From the NCBI GenBank assembly GCA_019802505.1, contig JAFMOC010000778.1, forward strand, positions 1-64,000: a stretch of 64,000 nt of DNA. The letters are read 5' to 3'. Positions 43,697-54,708 of this stretch are shown piece after piece. The position numbers and the translations under genes were made by a program. Origin of the DNA: Corydoras sp. C115. Taxonomy: Eukaryota > Chordata > Actinopteri > Siluriformes > Callichthyidae. Numbering within the stretch: the stretch's first letter is position 1; each line of letters begins with the position of its first letter. Below the pieces are notes generated by a model. It saw only the letters and a program-made list of their open reading frames with translations, was not told the DNA's origin and ran no database searches.

Positions 43697-44228
43697 CTTG
43701 GCCCCCGGAGCAAACGCGTCCGCCGTCGGCCGGGGGATTGGACGGTTGATTTCGTTTGCATTGTCGCTCCGACGTCCTGGTGGTGCTTCGTGAAAACATC
43801 GAAAGATCTGCCCGGATGACAAAGGCGATGGCAAGCCTCTGCCGTGGTGGACCGTAATTAACCCTGACCCCCGCTGTCATGCCTGCCGCATTGTCGTTTG
43901 TTTGCTTTCCGTCATGCCCCATGTGTCCTTGCCTGCTCTTTAGCTTCTTGCTATTTCTGCTGAATGTGAGTGGGACACGTAAAGGACATTTTTTTTTTGG
44001 CTGCTTATGCAGCTAATGTTAATGATTTTCACTAAGCCCCGGATTATCACCTCATCTCTAGTACAAAAAGCTAACAATCTTTTTAAGACGATGATGCTGA
44101 AGCCTCTGACTTTCATTCATTAGTTAATGACATGAAGTCGCAGCGATTGTGAAGGTCACCTTGAAGATTTACAGCATCTACGTATATACCAATATTCCCA
44201 CAGGCACAAAGTAAAGTTCATAATTTTC
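43697..44228. other. Single-copy-looking, CpG-containing sequence
   Basis: 43700-43960 has balanced composition and several CpGs (cgcgtccgccgtcggccg). A 94-codon minus frame (43922-43638) lacks recognisable domains. Confidence 0.4.
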
Positions 44229-44568
44229 TCATCCATCCATTATCTTCCACTTTATCCTCTATTAGGGTCGTTGGGGGGTTCCATGTCCATCCAGGGGAGA
44301 ACGTTTCGGGCGCTGGGCAGATACACCCAGGACAGGACACCAATATATCACTGGACACACACTCACTCACACAGACACACTCTATATGGGGCAATTTGGA
44401 AAACTCAATTGACATTGGTCCATGTTTTTGGACTGTGGGAGGAAACTGGAGAACCTGGAGGAAACCCACGCGGACACGGGGAGAACATGGAAACTCCACC
44501 CAGATGGGGATTCGAACCGGGAATCCCTAGAGCTGAGAGGAGAACATGCCAACCACTAAGCCACCCAG
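44229..44568 (-). mobile_element. Main SINE family, full copy
   Basis: Opposed to the copy at 44599 with ~30 bp between them. Confidence 0.93.
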
Positions 44569-44598
44569 TTCATATTTTTTAGAGTGTAATTTAACACT

Positions 44599-44944
44599 GG
44601 GGCGGCACGGTGGTTTAGTGGTTAACATGTTCTCCTCTCAGCGCTAGGGATTCCCGGTTCGAATCCCCATCTGGGTGGAGTCTCCATGTTCTCCCCGTGT
44701 CCGTGTGGGTTTCCTCCAGGTTCTCCGGTTTCCTCCCACAGTCCAAAAACATGGATCAAGTCAATTGAATTCTCCAAATTGCCCCATATAGAGTGTGTCT
44801 GTGTGAGTGAGTGTGTGTCCAGTGATAGATTGGCGTCCTGTCCTGGGTCTATCTGCCCAGCGCCCGAAACGTTCTCCCCTGGATGGGCATGGAGAACCCC
44901 CCCGTGACCCTAATAAAGGATAAAGCAGGAGATAATGGATGAAT
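44599..44944 (+). mobile_element. Main SINE family, full copy
   Basis: Head, B box, body and tail intact. Confidence 0.95.
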
Positions 44945-45475
44945 GACTCTTTAGAATGGGAACCATGGTGGCTTAGTGGTTTAGCATGTTCTCCTCTCAG
45001 CGCTGGGATTCCTGGTTCGTATCCCAATCTGGGTGGAGTTTCCTCCAGGTCCCCCAGGTTTCCTCCCACAGTCCAAAAACATGGATTCAAGGTAAATTGA
45101 ATGCTCTAAATTGCCCCATATAAAGTGTGTATTTGTGTGAGTGAGTGTGTGTCCAGTGATAGATTGGCGTCCTGTCCTGGGTCTATCTGCCCAGCGCCCG
45201 AAACGTTCTCCCCTGGATGGGCATGGGGAACCGCCCCCCCCCCCCCCCCCCCCCCCCCATTGACCCGAGTCATGAATGATTAAGAATCATTGATTTTCAT
45301 TTCTCTTCGTAAAGTAACCCTCTATCAACAATATAAATTATACACATAAAGTCTTTCATTTAATTATTATATATAAAGTATTTAATTTAATAATTAAAAA
45401 TCTTATTAAAAGCAGTTTATGTTTTAATTGCATATTTAACCTTAATTGACTCTTCAGAACAAATCATTTCTCTCC
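44930..45475. repeat. Local segmental duplication, copy 2
   Basis: Second copy of the 43.2-kb block. It has a longer poly-C run (~30 C) in the SINE and an extra tataaagtatttaatttaat segment near 45370. Confidence 0.9.
44961..45273 (+). mobile_element. Main SINE family, in segmental duplication copy 2
   Basis: Counterpart of the copy at 43217, with a ~30-base C run. Confidence 0.9.
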
Positions 45476-46121
45476 TGGGGGGAGCGTCAACGTTTTAGGT
45501 CACTTTCAGTCATCCCTTCAGTGGTGTTGTCAATGATCAAACAGAAAACTGTAAATAAATTAATTTTTAAATAAGTTACGTATAAAGTATTTTAAGAATT
45601 TTAAACCTGCAGCGCTCCTCTGTTGGTATTCACTCGCACTCCCCCCCGGGAACACGGAATGGACTGTCCCAGGCAGACACGTCACCGCTGCCGCTCGGTG
45701 CTCGAGAGAAATAGGGCTGTTCGATTCACTTCGGTTTCCCTTCTGAACTCCCTTTATTTTATAAAACCTAACAGTCTACATACGTTCATAACACGCTATA
45801 ACGTTTCATAAGAGTTTAAATGAGCGGATATCGGTGTTTATGAGATCGCTGTGTATCGGGAGTAAAGTTACCGTAATAACTGTATGTTGGCTGTAAAGAG
45901 CAGCTGCTCAGCTTTCAGAAAGCGTCAAAAATTTTTCTTAAGGCGCAAACTGTCTCAGAGTTACGGTAATTAAAGCAAAACCTCGTTAAAACTGTCTCAT
46001 CTGCGACTCGTAAAACAGATTCATGCTTTTCTGCTGAAGCTCAGGTTCATTTATTCAAAAGTTTTCAGTTAAACATCATTTATTAGAACTGAATGTGCTC
46101 TCCACTGCTGACACACACATT
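45476..46121. other. Unassigned sequence
   Basis: Some CpG near 45640-45720; no gene recognised. Confidence 0.45.
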
Positions 46122-46474
46122 TCATTCATTCATTTATTCATTATCTTCCATTTTATCCTCTGTTAGGGACGCGGTGGGGTTCCCCATGTCCATCCAGGGG
46201 AGAATGTTTCGGACGCTGGGCAGATACACCCAGGACAGGGCACCAATCTATTACTCAGCACACACTCACTCACACATACACACTCTATATGGGGCAATTT
46301 GGAGAACTCAATTGACTTGATCCATGTTTTTAGACTGTGGGAGGAAACCGGAGAACCCGGAGGAAACCCACGCGGACACGGGGAGAACATGGAAACTCCA
46401 CCCAGATGGGGATTCGAACCGGGAATCCCTAGTGCTGAGAGGAGAACATGCCAAACACTAAGCCACCGTGCCTG
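46122..46474 (-). mobile_element. Main SINE family, full copy
   Basis: (attc)n tail side; ends ccaccgtgcctgc. Confidence 0.93.
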
Positions 46475-46525
46475 CTGACAGACAGATTTCATGTTATTTA
46501 ATTTTATCCAATATAACTAATAAAT

Positions 46526-46877
46526 GAGGCGGCATGGTTTAGTGTTTAGCATGTTCTCCTCTCAGCACTGGGGATTCCCAGTTCGAATCCCCATCTGGGT
46601 GGAGTTTCCATGTTCTCCCCGTGTCCGCATGGGTTTCGTCCGGGTTCTCCGGCTTCCTCCCACAGTCCAAAAACATGGATCAAGATTAATTGAATTCTTC
46701 AAATTGCCCCATATAGAGTATGTCTGTGTGAGTGAGTGAGTGTCCAGTGATAGATTGGTGTCCTGTCCTGGGTGTATCTGCCCAGCGCCCGAGACGTTCT
46801 CCCCTGGATGGGCATGGAGAACCCCCCCCCCCCACGACCCTAATAGAGGATAAAGTGGAAGATAATGGGTGGATGGA
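46526..46877 (+). mobile_element. Main SINE family, full copy
   Basis: First of a head-to-tail pair that splits the duplicated AT-rich block. Confidence 0.93.
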
Positions 46878-46889
46878 ACTTACAAATGA

Positions 46890-47249
46890 TGGGCGGCATG
46901 GTGGTTTAGTGATTGGCATGTTCTCCTCTCAGTGCTAGGGATTCCCGGTTGGAATCCCAATCTGGGTGGAGTTTCCATGTTCTCCCCGTGTCTGCGTGGG
47001 TTTCCTCCGGTTTCTCCGGGTTCCTCCCACAGTCCAAAAACATGGATCAAGGTCAAGTGAATTCTCCAAATTGCCCCAAATAGAGTGTGTCTGTGTGAGT
47101 GAGTGTGTCCAGTGATAGATTGGTGTCCTGTCCTGGGTGTATCTGCCAAGCGCCCGAAACGTTCTCCCCTGAATGGGCATGGGGAAACCCCCCCCCCCCC
47201 ACCCCGCGACCCTAATAGAGGATAAAGCGGAAGATAATGGATGGATGGA
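46890..47249 (+). mobile_element. Main SINE family, full copy
   Basis: Second of the pair. aacta(t/a)taaatga lies at both ends of the pair. Confidence 0.93.
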
Positions 47250-47604
47250 ACTAATAAATGATCAAACAACATAAATGTAACAACAGTTCGAAAAATGGAT
47301 AAATACCCTGATAAAAGGGCAACTTTAAAGAGGACAGAGGGGGCAATAAGGGATGTGATGTTTCTAAACCCTCAAAACGCCCCTGCGCGTAGAGCGTTCA
47401 CAACAAAGAGTCGACTCCAGCCCGATCGCATTCCCAACGCGGGGAATGTTCAGAATCGACTCTTTGCGCTGATCGACTCCCAGCCTTGAGGAGAAAGGCG
47501 TCCTCCCGCCGCTGCGCTCGGTAATGAGAGCTGAGGACGCGGCCGCCGCTGCAGCTCCCCCGGCCTCCTGAACGCCCCGCCGGACGCCACACATTCGGGA
47601 TTAC

Positions 47605-47704
47605 CTCTCGGGAAGGCTGCTCGATAGCCGTCGTTGTCGACGGCGGGTTTGCCCGGCGACAGGAGGAGCTCGTCGGGAACTTCGGACTCGGCGCCGCCGG
47701 ACAT
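47605..47704 (-). CDS. Possible divergent first exon (unrecognised protein)
   Basis: On the minus strand an ATG at 47704 opens 33 codons that begin MSGGAESEVPDELLLSPG and reach an AGAG|GTAATC splice donor (GT at 47604-47603), leaving phase 1. The peptide is acidic and not low-complexity. The start lies 122 bp from the plus-strand ATG, so a shared bidirectional promoter is conceivable. I do not recognise the protein. The same bases may simply be 5' UTR of the plus-strand gene, since random open frames are common in CpG islands. Confidence 0.2.
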
Positions 47705-47826
47705 GTTGCTGTTCGCGGGGGCGAGTTGAAACTGTAGCCCGGCGCTGCGGCATCGGGACGCGGACACGCCGGCCGCCTCCACCCGCCAGCCTCCACCAGC
47801 CCCCCGTTCAGAGGAGAAGCGACAAA

Positions 47827-47853
47827 ATGTCTGCCAGAGCCGCCGCTAATAAG
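47827..47853 (+). CDS. tjp1: Probable first coding exon of ZO-1 (tight junction protein 1)
   Basis: Seen: an ATG with A at -3 opens nine codons, MSARAAANK, followed immediately by a GTAGTT splice donor (GT at 47854-47855). The exon ends in phase 0 and lies at the 3' edge of a CpG-rich block. Known from memory: vertebrate ZO-1 begins MSARAAAAK before STAMEET, which would be eight of nine residues identical. ZO-1 is a PDZ/SH3/guanylate-kinase-like scaffold at tight junctions that links claudins and occludin to actin. Inference: this is exon 1 of a tjp1 orthologue or paralogue on the plus strand, and all sequence to the right would be intron 1. I did not find the next exon, which should begin near the PDZ1 region, in the remaining 16 kb. 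Nine residues are little evidence, so the call rests on the match plus start context, donor and CpG island together. Confidence 0.55.
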
Positions 47854-48175
47854 GTAGTTTGTGTTGATTCCTGCTCGCGAGGCGAAGCGCCGCTTCATTA
47901 GACCGACCGAGATCCGACTTAATAACCGTTTAATAACCGACCGTCAGCACCTCCACCTGCCCCGAAAATACCCCCGAACATACCCCCAAAACAAGTTCCA
48001 ACTCCTTCAACCATAATGACGCCGTGTTCCGTACAGTTTCACATAAAATAGTTAGTTTATTTGTGTAATAAGTCAGAAATAGGATCTGAAAACCACTGTC
48101 CACCACAACCGCGAACAGGTGGATGAGCATGAGGGTTTGTACATAAAACCACAATATTAAATAATTATAGGCTTT

Positions 48176-48201
48176 TATATATATATATGTGTGTATATAT
48201 G

Positions 48202-48238
<37 letters not shown>
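48176..48238. repeat. (ta)n with SINE inserted at its end
   Basis: ta/tg run in copy 1 of the 400-bp duplication; the SINE follows directly. Confidence 0.93.
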
Positions 48239-48241
<3 letters not shown>

Positions 48242-48583
48242 CGGCACGGTGGCTTAGTGTTTAGCATGTTCTCCTCTCAGCGCTAGGGATTCCCGGTTCG
48301 AATCCCCATCTGGGTGGAGTTTCCATGTTCTCCCCGTGTCCGCGTGGGTTTCCTCCGGGTTCTCCGGTTTCCTCCCACAGTCCAAAAACATGGATCAAGT
48401 TAATTGAGTTCTCTAAATTGCCCCATATAGAGTGTGTTTGAGTGTGTGAGTGTGTACCCAGCGATGGATTGGCGCCCTGTCCTGGGTGTATCTGCCCAGC
48501 GCCCGAGAAGTTCTCCCCTGGATGGGCATGGGGAACCCCACCGCGACCCTAATAGAGGATAAAGCGGGAGATAATGAATGAAT
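48239..48583 (+). mobile_element. Main SINE family, full copy in probable tjp1 intron 1
   Basis: Intact head, B box and (tgaa)n tail; inserted at the end of a ta run. Confidence 0.95.
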
Positions 48584-48957
48584 ATATTAGGAAACCACAA
48601 CATGACCAATATATATGTGTGTGTGTGTATATATATGTATGTATGTATGAATATATGTATGTATGTAATATATATATATATATTAGGAAACCACAACAAC
48701 ATGACCAATAGACAAACAAATAGAAAGTGTTTCTCAACACGTACCACTTTGAAACTGGTGGTCACACCGAATCTGAGCGCGCCTGAAGGAAACATTGACC
48801 TGTTAACCTGTTAACTAACTGATTCCACTATATAGTTAGTTGATTTGCATAATAAGTCAGAAATAGGATCTGAAAACCACTGTCCACCACGACCGCGAAC
48901 AGGTGGATGAGCATGTGGGTTTGTACATAAACCACAATATTAAATATTATTTATAGG

Positions 48958-48961
<4 letters not shown>

Positions 48962-49046
<85 letters not shown>

Positions 49047-49058
49047 ATATATATATCA
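48962..49058. repeat. (ta)n in copy 2 of the 400-bp duplication
   Basis: About 35 ta units and a short gt run. It is much longer than the equivalent run in copy 3 (49375-49398). Confidence 0.95.
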
Positions 49059-49671
49059 GGAAACCACAACAACATGACCAATCCACAAACAAATAGAAAA
49101 TTCAAACCAGCTTTGAAGTGTTTCTCAACACGTACCACTTTGAAACTGGTGGTCACACTGAATCTGAGCACACCTGAAGGAAACATTGACCATGTTACAT
49201 AGGTAACATTGACCTATTAACCTGTTAACTAACTGATTACACTATATAGTTAGTTGATTTGCATAATAAGTCAGAAATAGGATCTGAAAACCACTGTCCA
49301 CCACAACCGCGAACAGGATGAGCATGTGGGTTTGTACATAAACCACAATATTAAAACATTATTTATAGGCTTTTATATATATGTGTATATATATATATTA
49401 GGAAACCACAACAATATGACCAATCCACAAACAAATAGAAATTTGAACCAGCTTTGAAGTGTTTCTCAACGTACCACTCCGAAACTGGTGTTTACACTGA
49501 ATCTGAGCGCACCTGAAGCAAGCATGAGGACTTGATGTTGTCTGGGAAAACAGTTAGTTAACCAGTTAATGAGTTAATGTTAGTTAACTACGTTTGATCT
49601 AAAACCCTTTGAAGTGAGATCGGATGATGATTAGTTTACACATTTAGCAAATCGTTACAATTCCACAGGGG

Positions 49672-49930
49672 CCTCTCAGCACTGAGTATTCAGGTTCGAA
49701 TCCCAATCTCGGGTTTCCATATTCTCCCTGTGTCCGCGTGGGTTTCCTCCCACTGTCCAAAAACATGGACTTAAGCTAAATGCTGAAATGCTCTAAATTG
49801 CCCCATATAGTGTGTTTGTTTGTGTCTGTGTAAGTGAGTGTGTCCAGGGATAGATTGGTGACCTGTCCTGGGTGTATCTGCCCAGCGCCCGAGACGTTCT
49901 CCCCTGGATGGGCATGGGGAACCCCCCCCC
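49672..49930 (+). mobile_element. Main SINE family, head and body parts missing
   Basis: Starts at cctctcagcactgag; ends in a C run and catgccc before the next copy. Confidence 0.9.
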
Positions 49931-49937
49931 CATGCCC

Positions 49938-50242
49938 ACGTTCTCCTCTCAGCGCTAGGGATTCCCGGTTCGAGTTTCCATGTTCTCTGCATCTGTGTGG
50001 GTTTCCTCCGGGTTCTCCTGTTTCCTCCCACAGTCCAAAAACATGGATCAAGTCAATTGAATTCTCAAAATTGCCCCATATAGAGTGTGTCTGTGTGAGT
50101 GAGTGTGTGCCCAGCGATAGATTGGCACCCTGTCCTGGGTCTATCTGCCCAGCGCCCGAGACGTTCTCCCCTGGATGGGCATGGGGAACCCCACCGCGAC
50201 CCTAATAGAGGATAAAGCGGAAGATAATGAATGAATGAATGA
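49938..50242 (+). mobile_element. Main SINE family, head missing
   Basis: Starts acgttctcctctcagcg. Part of the aatcccaatctgggtgg segment is lost. (tgaa)n tail. Confidence 0.92.
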
Positions 50243-50875
50243 AAAAGGATATATATATATTCATCTTAGACATTTCAAATCATTGTGTTTTGAATGGTAG
50301 GTCCCTGTTGCTTCTCCTCCTGTTGCTCCTCCTCCACATTTACTACGACCAGCATCACTCACATTATTTGAAATGGGCTTGTTTCTGTTTCGGATGAAAC
50401 TGGCGTGAAGTTCATGGACTGGTCTGGCATTCCATGAATGTGTGTGACCCGTCCTTCCTCATTGTCGTCAGGTATGTCGTGGCTTTCGCGTACGCTGGTT
50501 TCGCGTACGCTGGTTTCTGTTCTGTTGTGTCAGGGAGGTTCTCGAAAGAGCTTGGTTGTCTTCTGTGCTGATTCTTGTCGGGTGACTCACTGGGCTGCTC
50601 ACAGGTACTCCATTAAACCCACATGACGGCAGGATGTAGAAATGCACTTGTTCCTGTGTTGACTTTTCTGACTCGTCAGCAGTATTTAAATAAAGCCAGA
50701 GTGTACGCTGATGTTTAACCCTCTGTTGTGAGATAGAACGATGTTTAAAATGCAGAAACGACAGGTTGACAGTGTTGTAAGAGAATTATGAGTTTCTTAA
50801 GTATCTAATTGAATTCCATGGATCCAGTGGTGTACTCAAATTTTATTTTTATAATATATATATATATATATATTC
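50243..50875. other. Unassigned sequence
   Basis: tttcgcgtacgctgg occurs twice in a row near 50486-50512. No gene recognised. Confidence 0.5.
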
Positions 50876-51222
50876 CCTCCATTATCTTCTGCTTTATGCT
50901 CTATTAGGGTCCTGGGGGGGTTCCCCATGTCCATCCATGGGATAACGTCTTGGGCTCTGGGCAGATACACCCAGGAAAGGGCGCCAGTCTATCACTGGAA
51001 ACACACTCACTCACACAGACACAGACACACTCTATATGGGGCAATTTGGAGAACTCAATTGACTTGATCCATGGTTTTGGACTGTGGGAGGAAACCGGAG
51101 AACCCGGAGGAAACCCACGCGGACACGGGGAGAACATGGAATCCACCCAGATCGGGATTCGAACCTGAAATCCCTAGCGCTGAGAGGAGAACATGCTAAC
51201 CACTAAACCACCGTGCCACCCC
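50876..51222 (-). mobile_element. Main SINE family, full copy
   Basis: gggataacgtcttgggctct and gcgccagtctatcactggaaac variants; a ta run precedes it. Confidence 0.93.
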
Positions 51223-51270
51223 TATTTATATACCACACACACACACACACACATATAATATATATCAAAC

Positions 51271-51530
51271 ATGTAGTTCCAGTCCTTAAATCTGATTGGC
51301 TGAGCTGTTCATTCCAGCCATGACATTATTGACAATAACACACCTCTGACCGCTTCGTATCAAGTGATGTACAATATCAAATTTCCAGGGTTTTTTTGTA
51401 GCTGAATTCTGTAGTTTGACCACTAGAGGGTAGTAATTAATCGCTAGAGAAAGAGGAAACCTGAACATCAGCGTTCACTTCATAAACCGGACTAGATTAC
51501 GTCGTGGAAGACCAGTTTATTAACGTTTAA
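51271..51530. repeat. Dispersed 'gtagttccagtccttaaatc' repeat, copy 2
   Basis: Same family as 59.9 kb, with the inner region differing. The first ~80 bp also match 2925-3005 and 54850-54905 in reverse complement (ctcagccaatcagat-type motif). Confidence 0.7.
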
Positions 51531-52179
51531 GCTTAAAATAAATGCATTTAGGAATAAAACCTTGTTTTTTTATGGTTATACTGTGTTTTTAACAGATTTA
51601 TAAAAGCAATAAGCCCTTCACGGTGGTGCATTATTGTTAATAATAACACCTAATAACACCTTTTTGTGCTTTATTCACAATAATGTACGCCCTCTTGTGT
51701 CTTATTGCTTCATTAGCATGTAGGGCGTGTGTTCTCTAGGCTTCATCTTTCCTCTAAAAGTCAAAAATGGATTTGCTATAGTCATCAGTTGGTTTATTTT
51801 TTAATATTAAGGCGTTTAATGGCTTATAGCATCTTATTTCGAATCCCACACTTGGCATGACACTTGATTCTGACACGCTTTCACCCACAACGTGAGATCC
51901 CTTTGCTGAGTTTCTGGTTCGAGCTGAAATGCAATGAAATGGATGTGCTGAGACATAGGATCCCAAAATAGAGCTGTCACAGAGTGTTTGCAGTGATGCC
52001 GCCGCAGCGTGTCTTCACCGACTCACTAACATGCAGCGGTACTTTGACTCGGGGAGTTTGTTTAGCTGTTGTTTCCAAAACAAGATCGAAATTTGCTGGT
52101 GTTTTCGCCATTAAGTATTCAGTCAGGAAGGAAATAAAGACAAGAATAGAGATGATGAAAAGCCGTGTTATGAGAACAT
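51531..52179. other. Unassigned AT-rich sequence
   Basis: taataacacc is repeated at 51640-51660; nothing else. Confidence 0.5.
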
Positions 52180-52531
52180 CCATCCATTCATCCATTATCA
52201 TCCGCTTTATCCTATATTAGGGTCGCGGTGGGGTTCCCCATGTCCATCCAAAGGTGAATGTTTCGGGCGCTGGGCAGATACACCCAGGACAGGGCGTCAA
52301 TCTATCACTGGACACACACTCACTCACACAGACACACTCTATATGGGGCAATTTGGAGAATTCAATTGACATGATCCATGTTTTTGGACTGTGGGAGGAA
52401 ACCGGAGAACCCGGAGGAAACCCACGCGGACACGGGGAGAACATGGAAACTCCACCCAGATTGGGATCCGAACCTGGAATCCCTAGTGCTGAGAGGAGAA
52501 CATGCTAACCACTAAGCCACTATGTTGCCCC
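52180..52531 (-). mobile_element. Main SINE family, full copy
   Basis: First of three consecutive minus copies. B box changed to gggatccgaacc, as in the second copy. Confidence 0.93.
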
Positions 52532-52541
52532 AGTATCAGTG

Positions 52542-52871
52542 TTCATTCATCCATTATCTCCCGCTTTATCCTCTATTAGGGTCGCGAGGGGGGGGGGTTC
52601 CCCATGCCCATACAGGGGAGAAAGTTTTGGGTGCTGGGCAGATACCAATCTATTACTGGACACTCACTCACACACACTCTATATGGGGCAATTTGGAGAA
52701 TTCAATTGACTTGATCCATGTTATTGGACTGTGGGAGGAAACCGGAGAACCCGGAGGAAACCCACGCAGACATGGGGAGAACATGGAAACTCCACCCAGA
52801 TTGGGATCCGAACCTGGAATCCCTAGTGCTGAGAGGAGAACATGCTAAACCACTAAGCCACCGTGCCGCCG
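52542..52871 (-). mobile_element. Main SINE family, short deletion
   Basis: cagataccaatctatt lacks the acacccaggacaggac segment. Carries gggatccgaacctgg like its neighbour. Confidence 0.93.
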
Positions 52872-52875
52872 ACAT

Positions 52876-53192
52876 ATCCATCCATTATCTCCCGCTTTAT
52901 CCTCTATTAGGGTCGCGGGGGGAGGGGTTCCCCATGCCCATCCAGGGGACAACGTCTCGGGCGCTGGGCAGATACACCCAGGACAGGGCGCCAATCTATC
53001 GCTGTACACACACTCACTCACACAGACACACTCTATATGGGGCAATTTGGAGAACTCAATTGACTTGATCCATTTTTTCCGGAGGAAAACCCACGCGGAA
53101 ACGCGGAGAACATAGAAACTCCACCCAGATTGGGATCCAAACCTGAAATCCCTGGTGCTGAGAGGAGAACATGCTAAACACTAAACCACCCC
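52876..53192 (-). mobile_element. Main SINE family, short deletion
   Basis: ccattttttccggagg lacks the ggactgtgggaggaaaccg part. gggatccaaacctg again marks the cluster's shared origin. Confidence 0.92.
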
Positions 53193-53619
53193 GTGTTACG
53201 AGAACAGTTGTATTAAAAATGCAACTCCTAATAAAGGGGGAAAGCCACAGTGGACCATCAGCTAATCAGCTGGAGAACCTTCTTAGTGCCGTTAGGACTC
53301 GCGGAATTTCAGCTGATGACTAATTGGCACACAGATTAACGATTTAATTGCCCCTCTCCCCCTGTTTTATTAGCGCCCTGTATGTGGTAGTGTAGAAATG
53401 ACAATGTGCAGCGTTATGATGAATGTTTTAAATCATAAATAAATGCGTTTTGAATACCTGTGAGTTTCGGGCTAATGGCTGCATTCATCAAAATGTTTCA
53501 CAGATAAAAGCAACGCAGACAAACAAAAAAACGAACGAAACGCCGACTACGCCTTCCTAAGGCTGTCCTCATTAAGCATCGGCATCTTTCCCTCGCCTGG
53601 GTATCACCGTCGTCACCCC
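53193..53619. other. Unassigned sequence
   Basis: No gene or repeat recognised. Confidence 0.5.
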
Positions 53620-53627
53620 AACCACAT

Positions 53628-53849
53628 AGGGGGCAGGTTAGCTCAGTGGTTTGGGTGTTGGGCTGTCAATCTGAAGGTTGGGGGTTCAAATCCCAGGTCC
53701 ACTGAAGTTACCAATGTGGGTCCTTGAGCAAGACCCTTAACCCTCATTGATCCAGGGATGTTGTGATTAACCCTGTGCTCACCTTCTAAGTCGCTTTGGA
53801 TAAAAGCGTCTAATAAATGACCCAATTTAATTTAATTTTAATTTAATTT
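53628..53849 (+). mobile_element. Second SINE type, full copy with target duplication
   Basis: A tRNA-like head (gttagctcagtggtttggg, B box ggttcaaatccc) is followed by gagcaagacccttaaccct, gtcgctttggataaaagcg and a (taattt)n tail. It is flanked by the 8-bp duplication aaccacat (53620-53627 and 53850-53857). The 3' tail is the one used by L2-clade LINEs in fish. Confidence 0.9.
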
Positions 53850-53994
53850 AACCACATCTAAAAACCTTTATCTTCTCCTTCTATGGTGGTTCTACATCTG
53901 GTCTGGTTTTAAAAAGTTTTTAAAGTGAACATTGATTGCTGAGTAACGGGATACAGGCTTGGAACTTATCGGGAATCGGCTCGCTGTTTATCCT

Positions 53995-54325
53995 CATCCA
54001 TTTATTCATTATCTCTCGCTTTATCCTCTATTAGGGTTGTGGGGGGGGGGTTCCCCATGTCCATCCGGGGGAGAGCGTTTCGATACACCCCAATCTATCA
54101 CTGGACACACCCTCACTCACACAGACACACTCTATATGGGGCAATTTGGAGAATTCAATTGACCTCGATCCATGTTTTTGGACTGTGGGAGGAAACCGGA
54201 GAACCCGGAGGAAACCCACGCGGACACGGGGAGAACATGGAAACTCCACCCAGATGGGGATTCGAACCGGGAATCCCTAGTGCTGAGAGGAGAACATGCT
54301 AAACCACTACGCCACTGTGCCACCC
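53995..54325 (-). mobile_element. Main SINE family, ~20-bp deletion
   Basis: gcgtttcgatacacccc lacks ggcgctgggca. Confidence 0.92.
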
Positions 54326-54361
54326 TCCTGACTTCATTGCATTCAGCAAAATATTCCAACT

Positions 54362-54706
54362 CCATCCATCCATTATCTTCCACTTTATCCTCTATTAGGG
54401 TCGCGGGGGGGGGTTCTCCATGCCCATCCAGGGGAGAACGTTTCGGGCGCTGGGCAGATACACCCAGGACAGAACACCAATCTATCGCTGGGCACACACT
54501 CACTCACACAGACACACTCTATATGGGGCAATTTGGAGAATTCAATCGACTTGATCCATGTGTTTTGGACTGTGGGAGGAAACCGGAGAACCCGGAGGAA
54601 ACCCACGCGGACACGGGGAGAACATGGAAACTCTTCCCAGATGGGGATTCGAACCGGGAATCCCTAGTGCTGAGAGGAGAACATGCCAACCACTAAGCCA
54701 CCATGC
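54362..54706 (-). mobile_element. Main SINE family, full copy
   Basis: (ccat)n tail side; B box intact; ends ccaccatgcc. Confidence 0.93.
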
Positions 54707-54708
54707 CC

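Larger units (their letters stand above)
46486..47310. repeat. Duplicated AT-rich block, copy 2, split by two SINEs
   Basis: The left part (tttcatgttatttaatttta ... aactaataaatga) and right part (aactaataaatgatcaaac ... aaaatggataaataccct) are continuous in copy 1 at 42.96 kb. The aactaataaatga shared at both borders is probably the target duplication of the inserted SINE pair. Confidence 0.8.
47480..47900. promoter_or_regulatory. CpG island, probable promoter and 5' UTR
   Basis: This is the only long, evenly GC- and CpG-rich stretch in an otherwise AT-rich, repeat-filled window. It contains a NotI-like gcggccgc and many cg dinucleotides and is free of SINE copies. It ends at the MSARAAANK exon. 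In vertebrates such islands mark promoters of broadly expressed genes. It probably holds the transcription start and 5' UTR of that gene, and could be bidirectional because a plausible exon also lies on the minus strand. No TATA box was identified. Confidence 0.6.
48030..49530. repeat. Three-copy ~400-bp tandem duplication
   Basis: agtcagaaataggatctgaa occurs at about 48070, 48856 and 49269, each followed by ccactgtccaccac, a TA/TG run, aggaaaccacaacaa-type sequence and gtgtttctcaac. A SINE at 48239-48583 sits in the TA run of the first copy only, so the duplication was already present or the SINE was not copied. It lies just downstream of the probable tjp1 exon 1. Confidence 0.88.

Noticed and set aside
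43638..43922. 94-codon minus-strand frame in CpG-containing sequence
   Set aside because: No recognisable domain and no clear splice context or promoter. Left as unassigned sequence.
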